Of a stretch of DNA of 64,000 bases, positions 44,876 through 54,264 are shown one piece after another. The position numbers were made by a program, and so were the translations under genes. Each line of letters starts with the position of its first letter. Positions within the stretch are counted from its first letter, which is position 1. The stretch spans positions 214,538-278,537 of the forward strand of contig CALVAD010000001.1 in the NCBI GenBank assembly GCA_944325495.1, given 5' to 3'. The DNA comes from an uncultured Bacteroidales bacterium. GTDB lineage: Bacteria; Bacteroidota; Bacteroidia; Bacteroidales; UBA932. The notes beneath the pieces are model-generated. The model had not been told where the DNA came from, did not search any database, and was given only the letters and a program-made list of their open reading frames with translations.

Positions 44876-44962
44876 GGAGGGGACTTTTGTGAAAAATCTT
44901 AAAAATTAACAAAATGCGGCGGTGGAAGATAGTCCGCCGGACGGATTTGCCGTCGTTTCCGG

Positions 44963-44994
44963 TTTCGCAATATCAAAACTACTTGTTATTTTTG
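44963..44994 (+). promoter_or_regulatory. Promoter of the trkH operon
   Basis: TTTC (44963-44966), 20 bases, then TATTTTTG (44987-44994) fits the Bacteroidetes consensus with one mismatch at -33. It lies about 30 bases upstream of the ATG at 45024. The 182-nt divergent gap thus holds promoters for both directions. Confidence 0.5.
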
Positions 44995-45023
44995 TGAGAA
45001 TTTAACCAAATTGCAGAGAACCG

Positions 45024-45851
45024 ATGAGGCTTTTCTCGAAACTGCGCAAGAAGATCCGTTCGATGCGGCTCTCGCTGAGGGCCAAGCTGGTCCTGAGCCT
45101 TCTGTCGATAGTGGCGATACTGCTCGTCTCCTCCGTCATCTCCGTCATGGAGTACTCGAGGATGAGCAACTACGTGTCCGAGCTGATCGCCGACGACATA
45201 AGCAGCATCAATGTCGCCAACAGGCTCGCGGACATGAGCAACACCTACAATCTCGAGATTCTCGAGGCCATAGGCGAGGGGGCGTCGGGACGCATTCCCG
45301 ATTTCGACGACGAGTACTTCAAGACCAACTGCGAGCGGCTGCGGATGAGCCATACGATAAACCAGGCCTATCCGATGGCGGATTCGGTCATGTATTCGTA
45401 TGCGGCCTACATGCTGACCTCGCTGGAGCTCGAAAGCGTGGTGAATTCGGACTTCATCGACAACAGGGAATGGTATTTCGACCGCCTGCAGCCGCGCTTC
45501 GACCGCCTGCAGAGCGATATAGACAACCTCACCAGAACCATCTACGAGGACCTGGAGAAGAACTCCGCCACCTTCGACAGGGGCTTCTACCGCAGCATCA
45601 TACCGGGCATCGTGGCCGTCGCCGTGGGGCTCATGCTGGTGCTCATGCTGCTTTTCTTCATCCTTTCCTACTATGTGAATCCGCTGTACAGGATGCTTGA
45701 GGGGCTCAGCGCATACAGGTCGGCGGACAAGAAATACACCGTCCGCTTCGAGGGCGACGACCAGCTGGTGGAGCTCAACGAGGGCATCTCCGAACTGGCG
45801 GGCGAAAACCAGCAGCTGCGCCGCAGGGTCAGGGAGCTCAGAAGGAAATGA
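45024..45851 (+). CDS. Membrane protein with sensor-like four-helix domain and HAMP-like tail
   Basis: The 275-residue protein has a basic N-terminus, membrane segment 1 (about 24-44), a helical extracytoplasmic domain (about 50-190) like the four-helix bundle of chemoreceptors, membrane segment 2 (about 192-217) and a HAMP-like plus coiled-coil tail (about 218-275) ending in RRRVRELRRK. It has the front half of a sensor kinase or chemoreceptor but no output domain. It is translationally coupled to TrkH (4-nt overlap), so it may regulate potassium uptake or signal membrane state to it. I know no named family. Confidence 0.75.
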   Translation: MRLFSKLRKKIRSMRLSLRAKLVLSLLSIVAILLVSSVISVMEYSRMSNYVSELIADDISSINVANRLADMSNTYNLEILEAIGEGASGRIPDFDDEYFKTNCERLRMSHTINQAYPMADSVMYSYAAYMLTSLELESVVNSDFIDNREWYFDRLQPRFDRLQSDIDNLTRTIYEDLEKNSATFDRGFYRSIIPGIVAVAVGLMLVLMLLFFILSYYVNPLYRMLEGLSAYRSADKKYTVRFEGDDQLVELNEGISELAGENQQLRRRVRELRRK

Positions 45852-47305
45852 ACTGGAAGGTAATCATAAGGAACATAGGCTTCGCATTGCTCGTCAATGC
45901 GCTTTTCATGCTGTTCTCGGTCTTCGTCTCGATGGCCAACGGCAATGATTCCGCGCTGGCGGCGCTGATGATCTCGTTCACCATCACCTTCATTGTCGGC
46001 ATCTTCCCGTTCTTCTTCGTGCGCAAGACCACCTCCATCTCCCTGCGCGAGGGATATGTCATAATCACGCTTTCCTGGCTGCTGTCCTTCCTGTTCGGCC
46101 TGCTGCCCTATGTGCTCTGGGGCGGTCCCTTCACTCTCTCGAACGCGATATTCGAGTCGGTCAGCGGGTATACGACCTGCGGCGCCACGATTCTCGCCGA
46201 CGTGGAGGCCCTGCCCGACAGCCTGCTGTTCTGGCGGTCCTCGACGCATTTCATAGGCGGTCTCGGCGTGGTGGTCTTCCTGCTGCTGATCATACCCGAG
46301 TCCAGCCAGATGCGCATGCGGCTGACCAACATGGAGCTGAGCTCGCTTTCGCGCAGCGGCTATTCATCGCGCACGACCGGCGTGGTCGCGATCTTCGCAT
46401 ATGTGTATCTCGCCCTGGTGGCTCTCGCTGCGATAGCCTATATCCTTGCGGGCATGTCGCCGTTCGACGCGCTCTGCCACGCCATGGCGGTGGTCGCGAC
46501 GGGCGGGTTCAGCACGAAGTCGGCGTCCATAGCGGCCTTCGATTCCTATTGGATAGAGGGAATCACCATGCTTTTCATGTATCTTTCGTCGATACATTTC
46601 GGCCTGCTCTACCTTACCGTGGTCACCCGTTCGCTCAAGCCGCTCGGCAGCCCCATAATCAAGTTCTATACTGCGTTCGTGGCGGTGGTGGCCGTGTTCC
46701 TCGGCATAGGGCTCAAGACCGGAGGCTTCTCCGGCAGCTGGTTCGACGCGCTCTGGGACGGGCTCTTCAACACGCTGACCATATCCTCCACCACCGGCTT
46801 CGCGAATCTCGACAACTCGCAGTGGCCCTGGTGGATGATCGTGCTGACGCTTTTCCCCGCCATAGTGTGCGGCACGACCGGTTCGACCTGCGGCGGCATC
46901 AAGTCCGACAGGGCCCTGATCTTCTTCAAGGCGATAGGCCGCTATGTCAACTCCATCCTGCATCCTTCGTCGGTCAACGAGATCCGGCTCGGGCGCAGGA
47001 TACTTCGCGACTCCGAGGTCTCTCCCCACCTGCTGTACATCAGCATATACATGTTCCTGATATTCGTGTCGATGCTGCTGTGTCTCTGCACGGGGCTTGA
47101 TTTCGAGAACTCGCTCGTGGCTTCGGTCATGAGCATGGGCAACGTCGGTCCGGGCTGCGGCGAGCTCATGGGAAGCCTCGGCTGCTACGACAGCGCTCCG
47201 ACGCTCGCGAAGCTGATCTTCTCCTTCGACATGTTCCTCGGCCGCGTCGAGATATATCCCGTCCTCGCGGTGCTCGGAATGATTTTCGACAAGAGGGACA
47301 GATGA
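45848..47305 (+). CDS. trkH: TrkH/KtrB-family potassium uptake protein
   Basis: The 485-residue integral membrane protein has about ten hydrophobic segments and the four pore-loop repeats of the Trk/Ktr/HKT family, with filter-like motifs SGYTTCGATI, ATGGFSTKS, SSTTGFANL and MGNVGPGCGEL. It forms the ion-conducting subunit for K+ (or Na+) import. The usual TrkA/KtrA regulatory subunit is not encoded nearby; instead the HAMP-type protein lies upstream, with overlapping start and stop, and a helicase gene overlaps downstream. Confidence 0.93.
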   Translation: MNWKVIIRNIGFALLVNALFMLFSVFVSMANGNDSALAALMISFTITFIVGIFPFFFVRKTTSISLREGYVIITLSWLLSFLFGLLPYVLWGGPFTLSNAIFESVSGYTTCGATILADVEALPDSLLFWRSSTHFIGGLGVVVFLLLIIPESSQMRMRLTNMELSSLSRSGYSSRTTGVVAIFAYVYLALVALAAIAYILAGMSPFDALCHAMAVVATGGFSTKSASIAAFDSYWIEGITMLFMYLSSIHFGLLYLTVVTRSLKPLGSPIIKFYTAFVAVVAVFLGIGLKTGGFSGSWFDALWDGLFNTLTISSTTGFANLDNSQWPWWMIVLTLFPAIVCGTTGSTCGGIKSDRALIFFKAIGRYVNSILHPSSVNEIRLGRRILRDSEVSPHLLYISIYMFLIFVSMLLCLCTGLDFENSLVASVMSMGNVGPGCGELMGSLGCYDSAPTLAKLIFSFDMFLGRVEIYPVLAVLGMIFDKRDR

Positions 47306-48741
47306 GCAGGGCGGACTTCCTCCATTCGCGTTTCATCGAGCGCTTCGGCTACGAGCCCACCCCCTGCCAGGCCGGGCTTTTCCGCAGCCTCGCCGATTTC
47401 GTGACCTGCGACGACGCGGACATCCTCGTGGTCAACGGCTATGCCGGCACCGGTAAGACCTCGGCGATTGCGGCCGCGATCGCCGTATTGGACGAGATGG
47501 GCGCGAAGTCGGTTCTGCTGGCTCCGACGGGCCGCTCCGCCAAGGTGCTTTCCTCGGCCGCGCATCGTCCGGCTTCCACGATCCACAAGCATATCTACCG
47601 CCAGAAGTCCATGGGCGCCGACGGCTGCGGCAGCTTTTCGCTCGCGCCCAACAAGGCCAGGGACACCCTCTTCGTGGTCGACGAGGTTTCGCTGATAGGC
47701 TCGGACTCCACCGAGAGCGCCGGCAAGGGCGGCGCGGTGTTCGGCACCGGCAACCTGCTCGAAGATCTCGTGAACTTCGTCCGGAACGGGGCCGACTGCC
47801 GTCTCGTGCTCATAGGCGACGACGCGCAGCTGCCTCCGGTCGGTCTCGAGACCTCCCCTGCCTTGTCGAGGGAGTCCATGAAATGGTTCGGAGGGGTGCG
47901 CTGGTGCACTCTGACCTCGGTCGTGCGCCAGGCTGCCGAGTCGGGGATATTGCGCAACGCGACCATGCTCAGGCAGCTGCTCGCGGAGTGCAGGGAGCAT
48001 GGCGGGCAGGTGAACCTGCGGCTCGATCTCTCCGGGGCCGGCGACCTGTGCCGCATAGGAGGGGGAGAGCTCATGGACGCGCTCGGCGACGCCTACGACC
48101 GCTACGGGCAGGACGGCACCGTGGTGCTCTGCCGCTCCAACAAGCGGGCCAACCGCTACAACCTGGGCATAAGGTCGCGGGTGCAGTACAAGGAGGAGGA
48201 GCTCGTGCGGGGCGACAGGCTCATGATAGTCAGGAACTGCTACCAGTTCCTGGAGGATGTGCCGGAACTCGACTACATTGCGAACGGCGACATCGCGAAG
48301 CTCGTGAGGATAGGCGGCTACGAGGAGAGGTACGGCCTGCATTTCGCCGATGCGCTGCTGTCGTTTCCGGACTACGGCGATGTGGAGATAGGCGCGAAGG
48401 TATGCCTGGACGCGCTGCATTCCGAGAGCGCGTCGCTCTCCCGGGAGCAGCAGGACATGCTGTTCGAGGGAGTCTGGACTGACTGTTCCGACCGCGGAAC
48501 CCGCCGGAAGATATGGGAGGCCGTGCGCGAGGACCCCTTCTACAACGCCCTGCAGCTCAAGTACGCCGAGGCCATCACCTGCCACAAGGCCCAGGGCGGC
48601 CAGTGGGACTGCGTGTTCATCGACTGCCCGTTCTGGCAGCCGGAACAGAGCGCTGATGACATCAAATGGCTCTACACTGCGCTGACCCGCGCGGTGGAGA
48701 AGGTCTATCTGGTCAATTTCCCGGACAGGTTCTTCGGATGA
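47302..48741 (+). CDS. RecD-like superfamily 1 DNA helicase
   Basis: The 479-residue protein has Walker A GYAGTGKT (46-53), VVDEVSLIG as Walker B, LIGDDAQLPPVG, the SVVRQ motif IV region and a C-terminal UvrD-like half with AITCHKAQGGQWDCVFID and YTALTRAVEKVYLV. It lacks RecB/RecC partners and the long N-terminus of RecD2, so it is the short stand-alone form common in Bacteroidetes. Role in DNA repair or recombination is inferred. Start overlaps trkH by 4 nt (ATGA). Confidence 0.88.
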   Translation: MSRADFLHSRFIERFGYEPTPCQAGLFRSLADFVTCDDADILVVNGYAGTGKTSAIAAAIAVLDEMGAKSVLLAPTGRSAKVLSSAAHRPASTIHKHIYRQKSMGADGCGSFSLAPNKARDTLFVVDEVSLIGSDSTESAGKGGAVFGTGNLLEDLVNFVRNGADCRLVLIGDDAQLPPVGLETSPALSRESMKWFGGVRWCTLTSVVRQAAESGILRNATMLRQLLAECREHGGQVNLRLDLSGAGDLCRIGGGELMDALGDAYDRYGQDGTVVLCRSNKRANRYNLGIRSRVQYKEEELVRGDRLMIVRNCYQFLEDVPELDYIANGDIAKLVRIGGYEERYGLHFADALLSFPDYGDVEIGAKVCLDALHSESASLSREQQDMLFEGVWTDCSDRGTRRKIWEAVREDPFYNALQLKYAEAITCHKAQGGQWDCVFIDCPFWQPEQSADDIKWLYTALTRAVEKVYLVNFPDRFFG

Positions 48742-48772
48742 GCCGCATTTTAAAGGATTTTTCCCTGTTTGC

Positions 48773-50620
48773 ATGAATATGACGAAGAAGATTTTCCTTA
48801 TCTGCCTGCTTCTGACGGCATCGCTTGCGGAGGCCGCCGAGGACATGAACCTGACCCTTTCCCCTGACAGCACGATGGTGGCGTTCACCCGGGGGAATGA
48901 CCTGTGGGTGCGCTGTCTGGCCGATTCGAGCGAGACCCGGCTGACTTCCGACGGCACCGAGCTGATACTCAACGGATATGCGTCATGGGTGTATTACGAG
49001 GAGATTTTCGGGCGCGCTTCGAACTACCGCGCGTTCTGGTGGAGTCCCGACTCGCGCCGCATAGCATATTACCGCTTCGACAACGCCGAAGTCCCGGTGT
49101 TTCCGATATTCTCGCCCTTCGGCCAGAGCGGGTCGCTTTCGCTGACCCGCTATCCTAATGCCGGGCAGACCAACCCCTCCGTGCGGGTCGGTGTGGTCGA
49201 GCTCGCCACGGCGGAGACTACCTGGGCGGATTTCGATTATGCCCTCGACCAGTATTTCGGGACGCCGTTCTGGTCTCCTGATTCAAGGGAGCTTTTCGTC
49301 CCGCGCGAACCCCGCAGGCAGAATATCCTCGAACTCTATGCGGTGGACGCGGCCGACGGTTCGCTCCGCCAGGTCTACAGGGAGGAATATCCCACCTGGG
49401 TTGAATGGATAGACGACATGCTGTTCACCGACGACGGCTTCTATATGGCGCGCAATTTCGAGACCGGATGGGAGCAGATTTATTTTCTCGGCTATGACGG
49501 CTCGCTCAAGCGCCTTACCGAAGGGGAGAACTGGGATGTGAGGCTGCTGCGTACGGACGGCAGGGGACGCGTGTGGTTCACTGCCAAGCGCGACTCCCGC
49601 CTGCGGCCGGCGCTTTACCTGCTTGACCGCAGGGGGAAGGTCACCGCCCTTACCGATCCGGAATTCTATGTCTCCGGCGTGGAGTTCTCCGACGACGGCC
49701 GCAGCTTCACCGCGACTGTCTCCAACGCGCGCACCCCGGCGGTGGGCATAAGGGGACGCAGCGACAGGTTTGACTGCCAGCCGCTGGATGCCGCTTCGCC
49801 GACTTCCGCCGATTCCGAAAGTCTTCCGCGCCCGGAGGTCGTGAAGATAGAGAACGACGGCTTCGACCTCTATGCGCTGATGTCGCTGCCCGAGAATTTC
49901 GATCCTGCCCGCAGGTATCCCGTGGTCATGCAGCTCTACGGCGGTCCCGGCACTCCTTATGTGCGCGACAGGTGGCGCGACAGGGACGCTTCCGACGAAT
50001 GGTGCTTCCGCAACGGGGTCATCTACATAGTCTGCGATCCCCGTTCTTCGGGGGAGAACGGCCGCCGGGGCATGGATCAGGCGTTCGGAAAAATGACGGT
50101 GCTGGAACTCGGCGACTATGCGGCGTGGGCGCGCTGGCTGCAGTCGCTGCCTTATGTGGACGGAGCCCGCATCGGAGTCAAGGGCTTCTCGTTCGGAGGC
50201 ACGACCACCGCTATGCTGGTGCTGCGCTATCCGCAGTATTTCCGCTGCGGCATAGCCGGCGGCGGGGTCTACAGCTGGCTGCTCTATGATTCGCATTATA
50301 CCGAGCGATTCATGGACACCCCTCAGGCCAATCCGGAGGGCTATGCCGAAGCGAGCGTTCTGGACTGGGTGCCCAAGGTGTTTTCGCAGGATGATTCCGC
50401 CGCGAAGCCGCTTCCGGGGGCTCTGCGGCTTACTCACGGTACAGGCGACGACAATGTGCATTACCAGAACACCCTGCTTCTCATGGATGCGCTGCAGAAG
50501 GCCGGCTATCAGTTCGAGCTGATGCTGTATCCGGACGGGATGCACGGTTACCGCGGCCTCCAGCATGAGCATGACGCGGCCGCCGAGGCGGATTTCTGGA
50601 CGCGCTGGCTGCTGGAATGA
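48773..50620 (+). CDS. Dipeptidyl peptidase IV-type (S9B) serine peptidase
   Basis: The 615-residue secreted protein has a signal peptide (to about 22), an N-terminal beta-propeller and a C-terminal alpha/beta hydrolase. Catalytic residues: Ser473 in GFSFGG (GWSYGG in most homologues), Asp560 in GTGDDNVHY and His591 in DGMHGY. The double-Glu motif that binds the free N-terminus in DPP IV is visible as YYEEIFG near 75. It releases dipeptides, usually X-Pro, from peptides in the periplasm. It is about 100 residues shorter than typical DPP IV, mostly at the N-terminal side. A second S9 protein is encoded at 60318-62162. Confidence 0.9.
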   Translation: MNMTKKIFLICLLLTASLAEAAEDMNLTLSPDSTMVAFTRGNDLWVRCLADSSETRLTSDGTELILNGYASWVYYEEIFGRASNYRAFWWSPDSRRIAYYRFDNAEVPVFPIFSPFGQSGSLSLTRYPNAGQTNPSVRVGVVELATAETTWADFDYALDQYFGTPFWSPDSRELFVPREPRRQNILELYAVDAADGSLRQVYREEYPTWVEWIDDMLFTDDGFYMARNFETGWEQIYFLGYDGSLKRLTEGENWDVRLLRTDGRGRVWFTAKRDSRLRPALYLLDRRGKVTALTDPEFYVSGVEFSDDGRSFTATVSNARTPAVGIRGRSDRFDCQPLDAASPTSADSESLPRPEVVKIENDGFDLYALMSLPENFDPARRYPVVMQLYGGPGTPYVRDRWRDRDASDEWCFRNGVIYIVCDPRSSGENGRRGMDQAFGKMTVLELGDYAAWARWLQSLPYVDGARIGVKGFSFGGTTTAMLVLRYPQYFRCGIAGGGVYSWLLYDSHYTERFMDTPQANPEGYAEASVLDWVPKVFSQDDSAAKPLPGALRLTHGTGDDNVHYQNTLLLMDALQKAGYQFELMLYPDGMHGYRGLQHEHDAAAEADFWTRWLLE

Positions 50621-50660
50621 CATATTCCCGCCCGTGTTCCGCAGATATCGGATAATTTGC

Positions 50661-50668
50661 TATATTTG
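50661..50668 (+). promoter_or_regulatory. Promoter -7 box of the riboflavin operon
   Basis: TATATTTG matches TAnnTTTG. The -33 region at 50637-50640 (TTCC) is a poor match. Transcription would begin near 50675, just before the riboswitch. Confidence 0.4.
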
Positions 50669-50681
50669 CCGGAACACGAAT

Positions 50682-50795
50682 TCTCAGGGCAGGGTGAGAT
50701 TCCCTACCGGCGGTGAAAGCCCGCGACTTCCCGGCGACGGGGACTGAACCGGTGTGATTCCGGTGCCGACGGTAAAGTCCGGATGGAAGAGAAGC
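50682..50795 (+). ncRNA. FMN riboswitch (RFN element)
   Basis: The classic conserved blocks are all present: TCAGGGCAGGGTGAGATTCC, CTACCGGCGGT, AAAGCCCGCGA, CCGGTGTGATTCCGG and GACGGTAAAGTCCGGATGGA, closing just before the ribD start. It binds flavin mononucleotide and represses the genes below. Because the aptamer ends only a few bases before the ATG at 50799, control is probably at translation start or by an overlapping helix; no separate terminator hairpin with a T-run is visible. Confidence 0.95.
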
Positions 50796-50798
50796 GAT

Positions 50799-51914
50799 AT
50801 GTGGAACGAAGAAGACATCAAATTCATGCGGAGGGCGATCGCCCTTTCGCTCAGGGGCCGGGGCCGCGTAAATCCCAATCCGATGGTCGGCGCCGTCATA
50901 GCAAGGGACGGCGAGGTGCTGGCCGAGGGCTGGCACAGAGCTTACGGCGGACTGCATGCCGAGACCGACGCACTTTCCTCATGCACCGGAGACCCTTCCG
51001 GGGCTACCATGTATGTGACGCTCGAACCCTGCTGCCATCAGGGCAAGCAGCCGCCGTGCACCGATGCGATAATCAGGGCCGGAATCGCGAAGGTGGTCTT
51101 CGGAATGACCGATCCGAATCCTCTGGTGGCCGGAAAAGGCCTGAAGATTCTGCGCGAGCACGGAATAGAGGTCGTGCACGGTCTTCTGGAGCCGGAGATA
51201 AGGCGGTTGAACCGCGTCTTCATCAAATTCATCACGGAACGGCGTCCCTGGGTGACGCTGAAATGGGCGATGACCATGGACGGACGCGTGGCCGCGTCTT
51301 CCGGCGATTCCGAATGGGTCAGCTGCGAGGAGTCGCGCCGTCTGGTCCATGAGCTCCGCGGTTCCAACATGGCGATAGCTGCCGGCCGCGGCACGGTCGA
51401 GTCCGACGATCCCATGCTCAACTGCCGTATCGAAGGGTTGCGCCAGCCTCTGCGCCTGGTGGTGGATTCGGGTGCGGCTCTCCGGACAGGCTCCGCCATC
51501 GCGAAATCGGCCGGCAGCTTCCCGGCCATGCTCGCGCATCTGCCCTCGGCGCCGTCCGCGAAGCTTGAGGCTCTGCGGACCCTGGGGGTGCGCACTCTCG
51601 AATGTTCGCCGGACCCGGCCGGAAGGGTGGATGTCGCCGACATGCTTGACAGGCTCGGGGCGCTGTCCGTGGACTCCCTGCTGGTGGAAGGCGGTCCCGG
51701 ACTGAACTGGAGCTTCGTCGAAGCCGGACTGGCGGACGAGTTCTATATTTTCGTGGCTCCCAAGTTCATCGGCGGAAGTTCGGCCCCGGGGCCTCTGGGC
51801 GGTGAAGGCTTGCAGAAGATGGCAGGGGCGCTGCCTATGGAGATAGAATCGGTCTCCCGCAGCGGGGATGATATTCTGATACACGGATTTTCAGGAAAAT
51901 GTTCACAGGAATAA
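50799..51914 (+). CDS. ribD: Riboflavin biosynthesis deaminase/reductase
   Basis: The 371-residue bifunctional enzyme deaminates the pyrimidine product of GTP cyclohydrolase II and reduces the ribose side chain. The N-terminal deaminase has HAETDAL and PCCHQGKQPPC zinc motifs; the C-terminal reductase begins WVTLKWAMTMDGRVA. The start at 50799 is chosen because the in-frame ATG at 50754 lies within the conserved riboswitch core. It is the first gene of the operon and overlaps ribE by 16 nt. Confidence 0.95.
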   Translation: MWNEEDIKFMRRAIALSLRGRGRVNPNPMVGAVIARDGEVLAEGWHRAYGGLHAETDALSSCTGDPSGATMYVTLEPCCHQGKQPPCTDAIIRAGIAKVVFGMTDPNPLVAGKGLKILREHGIEVVHGLLEPEIRRLNRVFIKFITERRPWVTLKWAMTMDGRVAASSGDSEWVSCEESRRLVHELRGSNMAIAAGRGTVESDDPMLNCRIEGLRQPLRLVVDSGAALRTGSAIAKSAGSFPAMLAHLPSAPSAKLEALRTLGVRTLECSPDPAGRVDVADMLDRLGALSVDSLLVEGGPGLNWSFVEAGLADEFYIFVAPKFIGGSSAPGPLGGEGLQKMAGALPMEIESVSRSGDDILIHGFSGKCSQE

Positions 51915-52546
51915 TCGAAGAAACGGGGACGCTGCTGTCCGTCCGCGGGGATTCCTCCGGAGTCAGGCTCGAGATTGCGGCGTCGAAGGTGCTGGAAGGC
52001 ACGGCTCCGGGCGACAGCATAGCCGTGAACGGGGTTTGTCTGACCGTGACGCCGGGCGACGGCCGTTTCACCGCCGATGCGATGCCGGAGACCCTGCGCA
52101 GGACTTCGCTGCACGCCCTTGCCCCGGGCGCCAGGGTCAATCTTGAAAGGGCGGTCGCCGCGGGCGGCAGGCTCGGAGGGCATCTGGTCTCCGGCCATGT
52201 CGACGCCTGCGGTAGGGTGATTTCGCTTGAGCGCGACGGCATAGCGGAACTGCTGCGCGTAAGGCTGCCGTCCGAGGTCGCGCGGTATGTCGCGGTCAAG
52301 GGCTCCGTCGCTCTTGACGGGGTGAGCCTTACGGTGACGGCAGTGGAGGACGCAGGCCTGACGGTCTCGCTGATACCCCATACCCGCGCGACGACGACGC
52401 TCGGACTGCTGCGGCCCGGCTCTCCGGTGAATGTGGAGGTGGACGTGATCGCACGCTATGTGGAAAGACTGCTCTCCGCTCCGGGGAGCGGCGCCGCCGG
52501 ACAGGGCGGCCTTACGATGGAGTTCCTGAAGGAAAACGGATTCTGA
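51899..52546 (+). CDS. ribE: Riboflavin synthase alpha chain
   Basis: The 215-residue enzyme converts two 6,7-dimethyl-8-ribityllumazine molecules into riboflavin. It begins MFTGIIEETG, the invariant start of the family, and has the two lumazine-binding repeats with SIAVNGVCLTV and SVALDGVSLTV, and GGHLVSGHVD between them. Length is normal. It uses overlapping translation with ribD. Confidence 0.95.
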   Translation: MFTGIIEETGTLLSVRGDSSGVRLEIAASKVLEGTAPGDSIAVNGVCLTVTPGDGRFTADAMPETLRRTSLHALAPGARVNLERAVAAGGRLGGHLVSGHVDACGRVISLERDGIAELLRVRLPSEVARYVAVKGSVALDGVSLTVTAVEDAGLTVSLIPHTRATTTLGLLRPGSPVNVEVDVIARYVERLLSAPGSGAAGQGGLTMEFLKENGF

Positions 52547-52550
52547 CGAT

Positions 52551-53789
52551 ATGGAAGAGAACAGATTCAATACGGTGGAGGAGGCTCTTGAAGCACTCCG
52601 GGACGGAAAGGTGATAGTGGTGCTGGACAGCGCCGAACGGGAGAACGAGGGTGACCTGATATGCGCCGCCCGCCATGCCGACACGGCCAACGTGAACTTC
52701 ATGGCGAGCTGCGGCAAGGGGCTGATATGCATGCCGATGAGCGGCAGCCTGGCCCGGAAGCTGGATCTGCCGCCGATGACGGCTGTAAATACGGACAACC
52801 ACTGCACGGCGTTCACCGTCTCCATCGACCATGTCTCCGTAACGACGGGCATTTCCGCCGCCGAACGCTCGCTTACCGCGAGGAAATGCGTCGAACCGGG
52901 CGCGAGACCGGAGGATTTCAGGCGTCCCGGGCACATGTTCCCGCTCGTCGCGGCTTCCGGCGGCGTGCTGGAGCGTCCCGGCCATACCGAGGCTACGGTC
53001 GACCTTATGCGTCTCGCCGGGCTTGAGGAATGCGGCCTCTGCTGCGAGATCATGAGCGCCGACGGAAGCATGATGCGCGAGCCCGAGCTCATGCGCTTCG
53101 CTGCCGAGCACGGGCTCAGGATAATCACAGTCGCCGGCATAGTGAGATACCGGAAGGCCCGGGAAGTCTGGATGGAGAAAGTCTCGGAGGCCGACCTGCC
53201 GACGAAGTACGGGCATTTCCGCATCTGCGGCTTCGTGAACCGCTTCGGCGGCGAGCATCATGTCGCGCTCGTCAAGGGTGACGTGGCGGGAGACGAGCCT
53301 GTGCTCTGCCGCCTGCATTCCGAATGCTTGACCGGAGATGTCTTCGGTTCGCAGCGCTGCGACTGCGGAGAGCAGCTCGCCGAGGCGTTGAGACGCATCG
53401 AGAAGGCCGGCAGGGGCGTGCTGGTGTACCTGAGGCAGGAGGGCAGGGGAATAGGCCTGATCAACAAGCTGAAAGCCTATGAGCTGCAGGAGAAGGGCAT
53501 GGACACAGTGGAGGCGAACATAGCACTCGGATTCAAGCCGGACCTCAGGCACTACGATGCGGGGGCGGCGATACTCGCGGGGCTCGGCGTGAAGAAGATA
53601 GTCCTGATGACCAACAACCCCATGAAGATAGACGGGCTTGAGCGCTACGGCATCGAGGTGACGGGGCGCGACCCCATCGAAATGGGCTGCAACGAGCGCA
53701 ACGAGGCCTATATGTACACGAAATACCGGAAAATGGGGCATCTGCTTCATTTCGCGGACGCCCCGAAGAAGGAAAATGACAACAAATGA
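52551..53789 (+). CDS. ribBA: Bifunctional DHBP synthase / GTP cyclohydrolase II
   Basis: The 412-residue fusion makes the two starting compounds of riboflavin. The N-terminal RibB part (about 1-203) has [17 protein letters not shown] and the HTEATVDL block. The C-terminal RibA part has the zinc cysteines in [18 protein letters not shown] and the [11 protein letters not shown] loop, so both look active. It starts 4 nt after ribE and overlaps ribH by 14 nt. Confidence 0.95.
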   Translation: MEENRFNTVEEALEALRDGKVIVVLDSAERENEGDLICAARHADTANVNFMASCGKGLICMPMSGSLARKLDLPPMTAVNTDNHCTAFTVSIDHVSVTTGISAAERSLTARKCVEPGARPEDFRRPGHMFPLVAASGGVLERPGHTEATVDLMRLAGLEECGLCCEIMSADGSMMREPELMRFAAEHGLRIITVAGIVRYRKAREVWMEKVSEADLPTKYGHFRICGFVNRFGGEHHVALVKGDVAGDEPVLCRLHSECLTGDVFGSQRCDCGEQLAEALRRIEKAGRGVLVYLRQEGRGIGLINKLKAYELQEKGMDTVEANIALGFKPDLRHYDAGAAILAGLGVKKIVLMTNNPMKIDGLERYGIEVTGRDPIEMGCNERNEAYMYTKYRKMGHLLHFADAPKKENDNK

Positions 53790-54264
53790 TAATGATACTG
53801 CGATGAAAGTTATTGAAGGAAATCTGTCGGCTGCCGGCCAGAAGATAGGCATAGTGGCGGCCCGTTTCAACGAGTTCATCACCTCGCGTCTGCTCGGCGG
53901 TGCCGAGGACGCCTTCCTGCGCCATGGCGGAGAGACTGACAAGCTTGAGGTCGCCTGGGTTCCCGGAGCGTTCGAGATCCCCTTCGCCGCAAAGAGGATG
54001 GCCATGTCCGGGAAGTATGACGCTATAGTGTGTCTCGGCGCCGTCATAAGGGGCGCGACCCCTCATTTCGACATGGTCGCGTCCGAGGCCACGAAAGGCA
54101 TCGCCCATGTGGGCCTTGAGTGCAACGTGCCCGTGATTTTCGGCGTGCTGACCACGGACTCCATCGAGCAGGCGGTCGAGCGCGCCGGCACCAAGGCCGG
54201 GAACAAGGGTTTCGATGCCATGACCACCGCAATCGAGATGGTCAATCTGGCAAGGTCCCTATAG
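53776..54264 (+). CDS. ribH: 6,7-dimethyl-8-ribityllumazine synthase
   Basis: The 162-residue enzyme condenses the RibD product with the RibB product. Family motifs: [29 protein letters not shown] and FGVLTTD. The start at 53776 overlaps ribBA; an ATG at 53803 (MKVIEGNLS) is an equally plausible start, 13 nt after the ribBA stop. Its stop overlaps the stop of the convergent esterase gene by a few bases. Confidence 0.93.
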   Translation: MTTNDNDTAMKVIEGNLSAAGQKIGIVAARFNEFITSRLLGGAEDAFLRHGGETDKLEVAWVPGAFEIPFAAKRMAMSGKYDAIVCLGAVIRGATPHFDMVASEATKGIAHVGLECNVPVIFGVLTTDSIEQAVERAGTKAGNKGFDAMTTAIEMVNLARSL

